From: an uncultured Clostridia bacterium
Lineage (GTDB): Bacteria > Bacillota > Limnochordia > Darwinibacteriales > DTU012
Assembly (NCBI GenBank): GCA_900019385.1
Contig: FIZJ01000045.1
Span: 1 to 33,718 of the forward strand
Length of the DNA stretch: 33,718 bases
Direction: 5' to 3'
The position numbers and the translations under genes are program-made. Numbering within the stretch: the first letter of the stretch is position 1; every line of letters begins with the position of its first letter. The notes under the pieces were generated by a model that saw nothing but the letters and a program-made list of their open reading frames with translations, did not search any database and had not been told where the DNA came from. Below, in pieces: positions 1 to 7,983 of this stretch.

Positions 1-1166
1 CAGTAGTTCATCTCCAAGTTGATGTTTGTGGTATAATTACAGCTCCATGGGGGTTCTACCTGATCATTCCAGATTCCCTGCAGGTTGGCCGGCTGAGTGC
101 CCGGCCGGGATGAGGAAATCAACAGGTAACGGCCGAAGTCAAAATAAAGAGCCGTCAGTGCCGGATCAAGCTCTCCCCGCCTTACTTGCTCCAACCACGC
201 ATCTGTGGGCAGACCGGGGTACAGAGGCTCGCCGAGGTCCAACTTAACGCGGTTGAACAGCTCTTGATAGTCTTTGACATGTGCGTCGAGAAGTTCGGTA
301 TAGGCCTTCCCTGCTGCCCGCTCCATCATCGCTGCACAGCTTGCTTTCGGGTCTTTGCCTTCCAAGTGAGGATTTTTGTCAAAGCCGTTGAAGCTGGTGG
401 CTGCCACCAAGATGATCGTTGCACTGGTGGCACCGGCTACAATCAGCTTGTCATCTTCGGCTGCAAGGGTGCCTTCATCGATCGCCACCTGCACCTGAAT
501 GCGGTATCGCATACCCTCGCTGACATCATCTTCGTAAATGACATAGTTGTCCAATTTCGCAGCATAGCGAGGGACCACTGATACAGGGCACCGGCCGTCG
601 AGCACCAGACAGTCTCCGCCTTCTGGGCTCACACGGCAGCGGTGAGGGCTCTCCAGTGAAAGCTTGAAATTTACTTGACCCGGCTTCTCACTACGCTGGC
701 GGATAACCAGGACCTGATCAGGATATGAACAAAAGATTTCCCGGATTTGCCTGCCTGTCCTCGTCACGAACGAAACGGTCACCACCGACCGCTCTAAATC
801 AAGTTCCCGGTAATAGTCTGTGACTTCACCATCCAGGATGTTTTCCATGATCAGCACGCCCAACGGTTGATATGCCTCTGTGTAGGTCCCCTGCATTTTC
901 GCTTCGATCAGCTTCTGCGCTTTTTGATATTCACCGGAGAAAATAAGCTGCCGCGCTTCGAGCAAATAATCATAGGCCTGGTAGTTGTTGCGGTCCCGGG
1001 GTCTTCCGGACCAGAGTGTGTCTTCGTTAAGCTGAATCCGCTCCTGCCTTGGATCGCCAAACACCATCCCGCCTAGGCGCCCGTTGCCAACCGGCAGTGC
1101 TTCTACCCATGTCATAGCCGGCTTCTGGTACCACAGTCTGCGGCGAATACTGTTCGCGTCTGACAT
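1..1166 (-). CDS. GH95-family glycoside hydrolase (alpha-L-fucosidase type), cut by the left edge
   Basis: The minus-strand frame is open from an ATG at 1166 to the window edge (about 388 codons seen); the C-terminal half is missing. A GGAGG lies 7 bases before the ATG. The N-terminus has the GH95 opening pattern (W..ALPVGNGRLGGMVFG, then LNEDTLWSG). Near the cut end is the family signature LQGIWND..PPW followed by YTTNINLEMNY. The two asparagines in NIN correspond to the catalytic asparagines known in GH95 fucosidases; the acid and base residues lie beyond the edge. No signal peptide is visible, so the enzyme is probably cytoplasmic and acts on imported oligosaccharides. GH95 also includes L-galactosidases, so the exact sugar is open. 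A second, divergent GH95 gene lies at 27.6-30.0 kb. Confidence 0.9.
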   Translation of the reverse strand, partial: MSDANSIRRRLWYQKPAMTWVEALPVGNGRLGGMVFGDPRQERIQLNEDTLWSGRPRDRNNYQAYDYLLEARQLIFSGEYQKAQKLIEAKMQGTYTEAYQPLGVLIMENILDGEVTDYYRELDLERSVVTVSFVTRTGRQIREIFCSYPDQVLVIRQRSEKPGQVNFKLSLESPHRCRVSPEGGDCLVLDGRCPVSVVPRYAAKLDNYVIYEDDVSEGMRYRIQVQVAIDEGTLAAEDDKLIVAGATSATIILVAATSFNGFDKNPHLEGKDPKASCAAMMERAAGKAYTELLDAHVKDYQELFNRVKLDLGEPLYPGLPTDAWLEQVRRGELDPALTALYFDFGRYLLISSSRPGTQPANLQGIWNDQVEPPWSCNYTTNINLEMNY

Positions 1167-1236
1167 AAGCAATCCTCCTATGACCGTTGGCAAATACCAT
1201 TTCAAATATTCTGTTTATGTAACAAATTTCCTGCAT

Positions 1237-1275
1237 AAAAAGATCTCCCAATGCACAGCATTGGGAGATCTTTTC
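1237..1275 (-). terminator. Rho-independent terminator after the LysM gene
   Basis: A perfect 14-bp stem (1241-1254 with 1258-1271) closes on a 3-base loop. It is flanked by AAAA on the left and TTTT on the right, so it can work in both directions. It lies 15 bases beyond the stop of the minus-strand LysM gene and upstream of the GH95 gene. Confidence 0.88.
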
Positions 1276-1289
1276 CAAATTGTCGCCGG

Positions 1290-2264
1290 CTAATCGCAGC
1301 AGTTGGCTAATGTGCCCGTTAATACCGCCGCCCCGGTTTCCCCGTTATCCCGATTGAGGGGGCGGACAACTATCATCGTATCGACCGGCCATCCAGAGCC
1401 AGGTATGAAATTGAAAGTCCCGGCCCAGGTCACAGGACCATTTGGGCCAAGAGTGACCGGCAGCAAGGTAAAGTGGAAAGTGGTGTTCTCCGGCGGCGGG
1501 ATTGCAACTCTTGCTTGGTAGCTGTTGAACGCTCCAAGCTCTGATGGTTCGGGAATTCCCACACCAACAACGCTGATGGAGCGTTGGTTAGTGTTCAGAA
1601 ACCGAATCAAAGCACTCCCGGCGGCATCTGAGATCACGCTTCCGGTGCGTTTAAGCAGGACTACACAAGGCGGTTCCACATCTTTCTTGCAGGGAACACA
1701 CAGCACATCACAGGGGAAGATCTGGTTCGGATTGGTGATATGCGGGTTGGCGGCAATCAGAGCATTGACGTTGACACCAAACCGCTGGGCGATTGTGAAC
1801 ATGGTGTCCCCCGGCTGCACCGTATAACGGCATTCAAATCCTGGCGGGCAGGAAGCGGGCATCCGGCACTGAGGCTGCTGACCGGGCACGCACAATACAT
1901 CGCACGGGAAAATCAGGTTCGGGTTGCTGATATGAGGATTGGCGGCGATCAAGGCGTTGACGCTTACCCCGAACCGCTGTGCAATGGTGAACATGGTATC
2001 TCCTGGCTGGACGGTGTAGCGGCCTTGAAATCCCGGCGGGCAGGAAGCTGGCATTCTGCATTGAGGCTGCTGCTGGCCAGGCACACAAAGCACATCTCCG
2101 GGAAAAATCTGGCTTGGATTGGAAATGTGGGGATTGGCAGCGATCAGCGCATTTAAACTAACCCCAAACCTTTGGGCGATTAGAAACATACTGTCTCCAG
2201 GCCTTACAGTATAACGCCCCTGAAACCCCGGGGGACAGGAAGCGGGAACACGTCCGCTATGCAT
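1290..2264 (-). CDS. Triple-LysM protein with cysteine-rich CPPGF linkers, spore-coat-like
   Basis: A 324-aa protein with three LysM domains at about residues 18-62, 83-127 and 147-191. Each is preceded by a CPPGF-containing linker and carries the YTV.PGD.MF.IAQRFGV pattern. LysM binds N-acetylglucosamine polymers such as peptidoglycan. After the third LysM comes a 130-residue C-terminal domain rich in beta-type sequence that I do not recognise; it ends in CCD. There is no signal peptide, which fits a protein deposited on the forespore from the mother cell. The many cysteines (about three per repeat) would allow disulphide cross-linking. The start ATG has a strong SD (AAAGGAGG, about 6 bases away). 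That SD lies inside a perfect inverted repeat described separately. The coat role is an inference from domain style and lack of a signal peptide. Confidence 0.85.
   Translation of the reverse strand: MHSGRVPASCPPGFQGRYTVRPGDSMFLIAQRFGVSLNALIAANPHISNPSQIFPGDVLCVPGQQQPQCRMPASCPPGFQGRYTVQPGDTMFTIAQRFGVSVNALIAANPHISNPNLIFPCDVLCVPGQQPQCRMPASCPPGFECRYTVQPGDTMFTIAQRFGVNVNALIAANPHITNPNQIFPCDVLCVPCKKDVEPPCVVLLKRTGSVISDAAGSALIRFLNTNQRSISVVGVGIPEPSELGAFNSYQARVAIPPPENTTFHFTLLPVTLGPNGPVTWAGTFNFIPGSGWPVDTMIVVRPLNRDNGETGAAVLTGTLANCCD
1689..2246 (-). repeat. Three in-frame LysM repeat units of about 64 codons
   Basis: Residues 7-71, 72-135 and 136-192 of the LysM protein are tandem copies, nearly identical in the CPPGF linker and LysM core. 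Units 2 and 3 carry PCD where unit 1 has PGD, and unit 3 also has C145 where the others have glycine. The similarity points to recent duplication inside the gene. Confidence 0.85.
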
Positions 2265-2271
2265 AAAAACC

Positions 2272-2333
2272 CTCCTTTACTAAGACCTCGCTATATTCTA
2301 TTAGCGATCAGTAACGTGGTGTTAGTAAAGGAG
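2272..2333. promoter_or_regulatory. 12-bp perfect inverted repeat covering the LysM gene's SD
   Basis: CTCCTTTACTAA at 2272-2283 is exactly complementary to TTAGTAAAGGAG at 2322-2333, with 38 bases between. A further 3-bp pairing (2285-2287 with 2318-2320) and 2-bp pairing (2289-2290 with 2315-2316) continue inward past single mismatches. The arm nearer the gene contains the SD of the LysM gene. If transcription starts beyond 2333, the hairpin would hide the SD. If it starts in the loop (a TAGAAT lies at 2300-2295), the repeat is a DNA-level dyad. Confidence 0.6.
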
Positions 2334-2420
2334 TCCTGTTTTTGCCTATTTCATATATTGATTGCCTTCGTCGTTGTTTCCGGCGCTGATGTTCTTAAAC
2401 AGTCGCCCCAACGCTGCTTA

Positions 2421-2966
2421 CTACTCATTGAAGAACCTGATGTCGTCATAGTAGTAGACCATTTCGAAGTCAGGTTCCGCGGTCCGGACTTGGAACTCGA
2501 TCAAGTCGACATCTTTACGGGAGAAGTACTTGGTCGGATCGGTAAGGTCGACTTTGACATAGTTCCAGCCATTCTGAAAGTCTGTGACTGGGAACGGGAA
2601 GTTGATCTTCGAGCCGCTGGTCAGCCAGAAGGACATCTGCAGAGCCACATCTTCCCTCAGCAAGGAAACATCCGGGAAGTAGACCCAGAAACCAAGGCGG
2701 TTGTAGGCTGTCAAATCACTGATAAAGTTGCGGTGATAGTTGCGAAGCCGCACCATAGACCGTTGATCGCCGGCTTCCTTGACAACCTTCAGGCTGAAGA
2801 CGCCCTCTTTGACAAACTCTGGATCAAAGTTGTAGGATATAATGGCCTTGTTCTCAGTTGTAAACCCATGCACCGATTCAAAGTTGTCAATCAGTTTTTC
2901 CTGTGCGGCAGCCACTCCCGACAAAACCAACGCCAACAATACCATCAAGCCAATAACTCTTTTCAT
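2421..2966 (-). CDS. Secreted beta-sandwich protein, paralogue of the upstream lipoprotein
   Basis: A 181-aa protein with a clear signal peptide (K-R, a hydrophobic stretch, then a GVAAA cleavage region near residue 21). The mature part starts with LIDNFES..GF and ends with a YYYDDIRFF segment. That architecture is typical of single-domain carbohydrate-binding jelly rolls, where an opening DDFE and a closing D contribute to calcium binding. The central SMVRLRNYHRNF and RLGFWVYFP blocks are nearly identical to those of the gene just upstream. Start: GGAGG lies 8 bases before the ATG. The gap to the upstream paralogue is 29 bases, so they form an operon. No catalytic motif is visible. Sugar binding is inferred from fold-like features only. 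Confidence 0.75.
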   Translation of the reverse strand: MKRVIGLMVLLALVLSGVAAAQEKLIDNFESVHGFTTENKAIISYNFDPEFVKEGVFSLKVVKEAGDQRSMVRLRNYHRNFISDLTAYNRLGFWVYFPDVSLLREDVALQMSFWLTSGSKINFPFPVTDFQNGWNYVKVDLTDPTKYFSRKDVDLIEFQVRTAEPDFEMVYYYDDIRFFNE

Positions 2967-2995
2967 TGATAATGCCTCCTAGCCCGTTTTATTCT

Positions 2996-3790
2996 CTATT
3001 CCTGCCACCACATGGCGATTTCATCATAATAGTAGGTCATGGCTGTCGCACCGTCCGCCGTCCGGACCTGGAATTCGATCAAATCAACATTGGAGCGATC
3101 GAAATACTTTTCTGGATCAGCCAGATCGACCTCAACATAGTTCCATCCATCCACAAACTCTGTTACAGGGTACGGATAGTTGATTTTAGCGCCGCCGGGC
3201 AGCCAGAAGGCGATTTGCAGAGCCACATCCTCTCTCAGCAAAGAAGCTTGCGGGAAATAAACCCAGAAGCCTAGGCGGTTGTACGGTGTCAAATCCTGGA
3301 CGAAATTGCGGTGATAGTTGCGAAGGCGCACCATGGACCTGGCGTCGGTGCCTGCTTTGTCCACCCGCAGCGCCCCACCGCTGCCTTTGGAATACCGGGA
3401 ATCGGTGGTATGGCTTATCTCCGCGTCGTTTTCTCTGGAAAAACCGTCGAAACTGCTGAAATCATCGATCAGCGTGTAGTTGGCAACACCCAGCATTATA
3501 GAGAATGAGACTGAACGGGACTGAGTCTTGCCGTTAAATGTGGCGGTTGCTGTCAAAGTGTAGTGGCCGTTCTCGGATATCGGCTCACCATGATAGGGTT
3601 CTCCATTGAGAGTCATGGTCAGTTCCGCGTCTGCCGGATCCACTTCCACCACGGGAGTGACAGCCTCAGAATAAAATGCGCCGTCGTTGACTCCGCTGAT
3701 TGTCACGGCCGGCAGCGAATCGCATCCAGCCAGCGCAAGAACCATCAGTGTCAAGACGGCTGTAGTGATCACAGATTGGCGACTGCGCAT
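2996..3790 (-). CDS. Surface lipoprotein: Ig-like domain plus the same beta-sandwich domain
   Basis: A 264-aa lipoprotein. The lipobox LALAGC places the lipidated cysteine at residue 23. An Ig-like domain follows at about residues 30-100 (PAVTISGVNDGAFYSE, later GHYTLTATATFNG), as in bacterial Ig-like or PKD modules. The C-terminal 150 residues (from DDFSSFDGF to the end) are a close paralogue of the whole mature protein encoded downstream. Start choice: a longer frame opens at 3844, but AAAGGAGGG sits 8 bases before the ATG at 3790 and nothing comparable precedes the longer start. The protein is expected to be anchored on the outer face of the membrane. It is first in a two-gene operon. Its function is unknown. 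Confidence 0.78.
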   Translation of the reverse strand: MRSRQSVITTAVLTLMVLALAGCDSLPAVTISGVNDGAFYSEAVTPVVEVDPADAELTMTLNGEPYHGEPISENGHYTLTATATFNGKTQSRSVSFSIMLGVANYTLIDDFSSFDGFSRENDAEISHTTDSRYSKGSGGALRVDKAGTDARSMVRLRNYHRNFVQDLTPYNRLGFWVYFPQASLLREDVALQIAFWLPGGAKINYPYPVTEFVDGWNYVEVDLADPEKYFDRSNVDLIEFQVRTADGATAMTYYYDEIAMWWQE

Positions 3791-3823
3791 AAAAATACCC
3801 CTCCTTTTGATCATTCTAAAACA

Positions 3824-3866
3824 ATTATAACAAATTGTTAGCATGCGTTTAAGAACATATTTCTTA
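3824..3866 (-). promoter_or_regulatory. Probable promoter of the lipoprotein operon with an overlapping dyad
   Basis: On the minus strand a perfect TATAAT (3829-3824) lies 34 bases upstream of the lipoprotein start. A weak TTAAAC -35 (3852-3847) is 17 bases away. TAAGAA (3850-3855) and TTCTTA (3861-3866) form a 6-bp dyad overlapping the -35. AACAAT/ATTGTT half sites surround the -10. Operator function is inferred only from position. Confidence 0.5.
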
Positions 3867-3909
3867 CAAAACGGGACATTTTTCTACGCTTCTGCCATCC
3901 AAGGCCGCC

Positions 3910-5226
3910 TTATTGCACAAACGCACGGTAAATGGCTTTGACCGCCCGCTCGAAATCGGCGTTTTCCACACCTACGATCAAGTTGATTCCATGAGCGCCC
4001 TGGTCGATCATCCGCACGTTGATCATTTCATCCGCCAAGGCTTTGAAAAGCCTGGCGGCGATTCCGTGGCGCTTGGCGACCCCCTGCCCCACAGTGGCGA
4101 TCAGAGCGATTTCTTCGATTACCTCCACTCGATCGGGCTGCAGACGTTCATGAATCAGCTCGATCACTCGATCCAATTTCCCGTTGAGCTCTGATTTCAG
4201 GATCACCAGCGATACCATGTCAATACCGGAAGGCATATGGGAGAAGGATATCCGCAGTTCTTCCAGAATTGACAGCAGCCTTCTCACAAAACCCGTTTCC
4301 GAATGCATCAGCGCCTTTTCAACCTGGATGATCACAAAGTCTTTCTGGCCAGCGACCCCGATTATATCCCTGCTCGCGCCGGCGTCGTCAATGCTCTTGA
4401 CAATCATGGTTCCGGGGTGATCCGGACAGTTTGTGTTACGGATGTTGATTGGTATTCCCACTTGGCTTACAGGATAAATGGCGGCCTCATGCAGGACATT
4501 TGCCCCGTTGTAAGCCAATTCCCGCAGCTCCCGGTAAGTGATCAGGGATATGGGCTGAGGATTGTCAACCAGGCGCGGGTCGACCATGAAGAACCCTGAT
4601 ACATCAGTCCAGTTCTCGTATACCTTAGCCTTCACGCCCCGGGCGATCAAGGCGCCGGTAATATCGGAACCGCCGCGGGGAAAGGTTTTGATGGAACCGT
4701 CAGGCATCGTTCCATAGAAACCGGGAATAACCGCTCGCGTCCCCGGCGGCAGTTTCTCCGCAATCAGCCTTTCGGTGGCGACAAGATCCAAGAACCCGTT
4801 TTCGTTAAAGCGAATCAAATCCAAAGCATCCACAAATTCATATCCCAGGAGCGCGGCCAAGATGACGGCGTTGAGAAACTCGCCTCTGCTGGCGGCATAA
4901 TCAGGCTGAGATTGCTGGGGAATTCGCCCACGGATCTCGTCCAGCAGGCTTTCCAAATCCAGTTCCAGCCCTAATCCGGCAACAATGGACCGATACCTGT
5001 CGGAGATCTGGGCGAACAAATCATCAAACCCCTCACCCCGGCTCACCCGATCGTGGCAGGCATATAACAGATCTGTAATCTTGTGATCAGCAGCGTCGCG
5101 TTTTCCCGGTGCTGAAACCACTGCGAAACACCGGCGGTCGTCCTGTTCCATGATGGCTTTGACCTTTCGGAACGCTTCAGCACTTGCCAGCGATGTACCG
5201 CCGAACTTGGCCACCAGAACCTCCAT
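3910..5226 (-). CDS. lysC: Aspartate kinase
   Basis: The enzyme phosphorylates L-aspartate, the committed step to lysine/diaminopimelate, threonine and methionine. The 438-aa protein has the KFGGTS motif at residues 7-12, the FPRGGSDITGALIARG motif, the ENWTDVSGFF..DPR segment, and TYRELRELAYNGANVLHEAA. Two C-terminal ACT domains follow (one near VAGQKDFVIIQVEKAL, one near ATVGQGVAKRHGIAARLF), as expected for an allosterically controlled enzyme. Start choice: an ATG at 5244 is in frame, but its second and third codons are themselves the SD (AGGAGG), 9 bases before the ATG at 5226, so 5226 is the start. It is the third gene of the Lrp regulator-aminotransferase-kinase operon, 22 bases after the aminotransferase. 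Its length fits the single-function clostridial type. Confidence 0.93.
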   Translation of the reverse strand: MEVLVAKFGGTSLASAEAFRKVKAIMEQDDRRCFAVVSAPGKRDAADHKITDLLYACHDRVSRGEGFDDLFAQISDRYRSIVAGLGLELDLESLLDEIRGRIPQQSQPDYAASRGEFLNAVILAALLGYEFVDALDLIRFNENGFLDLVATERLIAEKLPPGTRAVIPGFYGTMPDGSIKTFPRGGSDITGALIARGVKAKVYENWTDVSGFFMVDPRLVDNPQPISLITYRELRELAYNGANVLHEAAIYPVSQVGIPINIRNTNCPDHPGTMIVKSIDDAGASRDIIGVAGQKDFVIIQVEKALMHSETGFVRRLLSILEELRISFSHMPSGIDMVSLVILKSELNGKLDRVIELIHERLQPDRVEVIEEIALIATVGQGVAKRHGIAARLFKALADEMINVRMIDQGAHGINLIVGVENADFERAVKAIYRAFVQ

Positions 5227-5248
5227 TAAGCACTGCCTCCTCAAAACA

Positions 5249-6421
5249 TCAGCTTTGCTGCCGCATCCTCTTGACGAAACGGCCGATTCTTGTCAGGGCT
5301 TTTTCCAGATTGCTCAGAGAATAGGCATAAGAGCAGCGGATATACCCTTCGCCACAGCTTCCAAAAGCAGTCCCGGGCACTACGGCAACCTTTTCTTCCT
5401 GCAGAAGCCTGCTGCAGAACTCTTCGCTGCTCAAGCCCAGTGATTTGATGGATGGAAAAACATAAAACGCTCCCTTGGGCTCAAAGCACTCCAGTCCCAT
5501 CTGACGGAAGCCGTGAACCACGAATCTGCGCCGGAGATCATATTCGTTCCGCATCTTCTTCACTGATTCCATCCCGTTTCTGAGCGCTTCAATCGCGGCA
5601 TATTGACTGACCGTCGGGCTGCACATGATCGTGAATTGATGCACCTTCGTCATTCCGGCGATGATTTCGCTGTCCCCGGCGGCATACCCCAAGCGCCAAC
5701 CGGTCATGGAAAACGCTTTTGAAAAGCCGTTGATCACGATAGTGCGCTGAGCCATTCCCGGCAGGGAAGCGATGGACACATGCTTTGTCCCATAGGTCAG
5801 TTCACTGTAGATCTCGTCCGAAACCACCAACAGGTCATGTTTGCAGATGACTTTCGCCAACGCTTCCAAATCGCTGCGCTCCAAAATGGCGCCGGTAGGG
5901 TTATTGGGGTACGGCAGCACCAGGACCTTGGCCTTTTCGGTTATAGCCTTCTCCAGCGCATCCGGCGTCAGGCGGAACTCTGTCTCCTCAGTAGTGGTAA
6001 CTGCGACGGGGACGCCTCCAGCCAAAATGGCGCAGGGGGCATAGGACACAAATGAAGGCTCGGGGATCAGGACCTCGTCTCCCGGTTCCAGCACAGTGCG
6101 CATGGCCAAGTCGATAGCTTCGCTGGCTCCGATGGTAATCAGGATCTGATCCTCTGCCCGGTATTCCAACCCATACTGCTCAGCCAGGAAACGAGACACT
6201 TCCCGGCGCAGTTCGAGCAAACCCGCATTGGAAGTGTAGGTGGTCATCCCCTTTTCCAGAACGTAGATTCCTTCTTCCCGGACATGCCATGGGGTGGGAA
6301 AATCCGGCTCCCCCACTCCCAACGAGACTACATCCTGCATCTGGGCGACAATATCGAAAAACTTCCGAATGCCGGACGGCTGCAGACTTTGAACTCGACT
6401 GTTGACCCATGACTTGCTCAT
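5249..6421 (-). CDS. Class I PLP-dependent aminotransferase (AlaT/PatA-like)
   Basis: A 390-aa fold-type I aminotransferase. It shows the substrate-side SLGVGEPDFPTP, the PYPNNPTGA loop with the conserved Asn, the SDEIYSELTY block, and the PLP-lysine signature NGFSKAFSMTGWRLGY. The C-terminal arginine that binds the substrate carboxylate lies in GYIRCSYA. This is subgroup I-gamma, which contains aspartate, alanine and N-acetyl-diaminopimelate aminotransferases. An Lrp-type gene directly upstream recalls the alaR-alaT pair of Bacillus subtilis and favours alanine transamination. The downstream aspartate kinase would instead fit aspartate or diaminopimelate metabolism. The ATG overlaps the stop of the regulator gene in ATGA, so translation is probably coupled. 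Substrate not resolved. Confidence 0.88.
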   Translation of the reverse strand: MSKSWVNSRVQSLQPSGIRKFFDIVAQMQDVVSLGVGEPDFPTPWHVREEGIYVLEKGMTTYTSNAGLLELRREVSRFLAEQYGLEYRAEDQILITIGASEAIDLAMRTVLEPGDEVLIPEPSFVSYAPCAILAGGVPVAVTTTEETEFRLTPDALEKAITEKAKVLVLPYPNNPTGAILERSDLEALAKVICKHDLLVVSDEIYSELTYGTKHVSIASLPGMAQRTIVINGFSKAFSMTGWRLGYAAGDSEIIAGMTKVHQFTIMCSPTVSQYAAIEALRNGMESVKKMRNEYDLRRRFVVHGFRQMGLECFEPKGAFYVFPSIKSLGLSSEEFCSRLLQEEKVAVVPGTAFGSCGEGYIRCSYAYSLSNLEKALTRIGRFVKRMRQQS

Positions 6422-6900
6422 AACCAGATCGCCGCCCGTTGGTCTTTTGTGTCAGGGCCGAAAATGAACCCTTCCTGCTTGTATTTCTTCAGTACAAAAT
6501 GTGTCGCGGTGCTCTGCACCCCTTCCATGGGCGCCAGCTTCTGGGACACAAACATGGCCACGTCTTTCATGGTTTTGCCTTCGATGATCACAGTCAGATC
6601 AAAACCGCCGGACATTAGAAAGACGCTGGTGACTTCCGGATACTGGTAGATGCGCTCGGCGATATTGTCAAATCCCAACCCTCTTTGGGGAGTCACTTTG
6701 ACTTCGATCAACGCAGTCACCAACTCTCGGTTCGCTTTTTCCCAGTCGATCACCGCATGATACCCAAGAACCACCCGGTCTTGTTCCAGCTTGGCCATAA
6801 GTTCGGCAACTTCGGCCTCTGAGATTTCCAAGACTGCCGCCAGCTGCTCCAGGGAAATCCGGCTGTTGCGTTCCAGGATCTCCAACAGTTTCCTTTCCAC
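6418..6900 (-). CDS. Lrp/AsnC-family transcriptional regulator
   Basis: A 160-aa regulator with an N-terminal winged helix (about residues 1-55, NSRISLEQLAAVLEISEAEV) and a C-terminal RAM ligand-binding domain (about 65-145, including VTSVFLMSGGFDLTVII). Such proteins form octamers and respond to amino acids. The start codon is GTG at 6900, with GGAGGG 6 bases before it. It is the first gene of the operon and overlaps the aminotransferase by 4 bases. Family habit suggests that it controls its own operon, with alanine or another amino acid as the likely signal. The tail of about 15 residues (FGPDTKDQRAAIWL) is somewhat longer than usual. Confidence 0.9.
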   Translation of the reverse strand: MERKLLEILERNSRISLEQLAAVLEISEAEVAELMAKLEQDRVVLGYHAVIDWEKANRELVTALIEVKVTPQRGLGFDNIAERIYQYPEVTSVFLMSGGFDLTVIIEGKTMKDVAMFVSQKLAPMEGVQSTATHFVLKKYKQEGFIFGPDTKDQRAAIWL

Positions 6901-6935
6901 AGCAATCCCTCCAGTATCACTACTAATATTCCTTA

Positions 6936-6964
6936 ATTGTAGCGGATCCTTGGTAATAATTCAA
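6936..6964 (-). promoter_or_regulatory. Sigma-A-type promoter of the Lrp-aminotransferase-lysC operon
   Basis: On the minus strand, TTGAAT (6964-6959), a 17-base spacer and TACAAT (6941-6936) lie about 36 bases before the GTG start of the regulator gene. Confidence 0.72.
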
Positions 6965-6977
6965 TACTGAACCAAGG

Positions 6978-7943
6978 CTATCCAATGGGAAACAGAACTC
7001 TGGCCGCGTAGATCACAAAGGTCAAAGTCACAGCGCTGAGAATAGTTGCCAGCATCACCGCTTGCGAAGCATAATCGGGCCTGTTGTCGAACTCCACGGC
7101 AATCAAAGCGGTATTGACGGCTGTGGGGACCGAAGAAGAAATCATCAGGGCTTGAGCTACAACCCCCGCGAACCCGAAGGCCTTAATCAGGATTAAGGCT
7201 AGAGCAGGCCCGCCGATAAGCCGCATGGCGACGGCAAGATAGATATCCTTGTCCTTGAAATTGAAAGAAGTGCGGGACAGCTGTACACCCAATGTCAAAA
7301 GAGCGATGGAAATCAAGCCGTGCCGGATGAAAACAAAGCCCGGCCAAAACGGCGCCGCGGTCAAATCGATCGGGAGGGATTTCAGGATCAGCGCTGTGGG
7401 AATGGCGTAGACTGTAGGCATGTGCAGTATTGCCTTCAGGGACTCTTTCCAATCTAGATAGGCTCTACCAGCGTTAAACACGCCGATGGTATTGGTCGTC
7501 ACATTCTGCACCACCAGAATCATCACCTGGATAGTCAAGGCCAGGTCCAAATAGGGAGCTTGTCCATCGACAATATACGGCGCACTGCTGAAAACTAGTG
7601 TGATGAGGGGCACGCCGATATTGCCGGAGTTGTAAAACATAACCGCATTCTTGAATGCACTGGTGGTCCGCAGATCATATCCCCTGATCCGCGCCACCCA
7701 GCTGCTGGCTGCCATATTGGTGGCTAAAAGCGCAATACCGAAGATAAGGGCTTTAATCAGGGTGAAGTCAATCGGTGTTGTATATAAATTCACAAAGACA
7801 AAAATGGGCACGAAAACATACAGATTTATTTTGGTGAGAGTGAAGATATCCAGCTTGAATGCTCGGTTGAGCAAAAACCCCAGGAAAATCACGGTGAAGA
7901 TCGGAATGATGTTGTTTCCTAAAATATAGAAGAAAACCTGCAT
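6978..7943 (-). CDS. AEC-family transporter (auxin efflux carrier-like permease)
   Basis: A 321-aa integral membrane protein with about ten hydrophobic segments. It begins FFYILGNNIIPIFTVIFLGFLLNR and has the internal YNSGNIGVPLITLVF motif typical of bacterial AEC/malate-type permeases. Substrates in this family include malate and other organic acids; none can be assigned here. Start choice: the frame opens at 7964 without an SD, whereas AAAGGA lies 8 bases before the ATG at 7943. The gene has its own promoter and is divergent from the histidine kinase gene, which may be its regulator. Confidence 0.85.
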   Translation of the reverse strand: MQVFFYILGNNIIPIFTVIFLGFLLNRAFKLDIFTLTKINLYVFVPIFVFVNLYTTPIDFTLIKALIFGIALLATNMAASSWVARIRGYDLRTTSAFKNAVMFYNSGNIGVPLITLVFSSAPYIVDGQAPYLDLALTIQVMILVVQNVTTNTIGVFNAGRAYLDWKESLKAILHMPTVYAIPTALILKSLPIDLTAAPFWPGFVFIRHGLISIALLTLGVQLSRTSFNFKDKDIYLAVAMRLIGGPALALILIKAFGFAGVVAQALMISSSVPTAVNTALIAVEFDNRPDYASQAVMLATILSAVTLTFVIYAARVLFPIG

Positions 7944-7983
7944 TGTACCAATCCTTTGTCCCATTATTTTAGTATTCTATTTG

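Noticed and set aside
1689-2246. Tandem DNA repeats that might be mistaken for a CRISPR array.
   Set aside because: The units are about 190 bases long, contiguous and in frame, encoding LysM domains. There are no short repeats with unique spacers.
2259-2969. A 236-codon plus-strand frame opposite the secreted 181-aa protein gene.
   Set aside because: The minus-strand gene has a signal peptide, SD and a paralogue next door. The plus frame has none of these.
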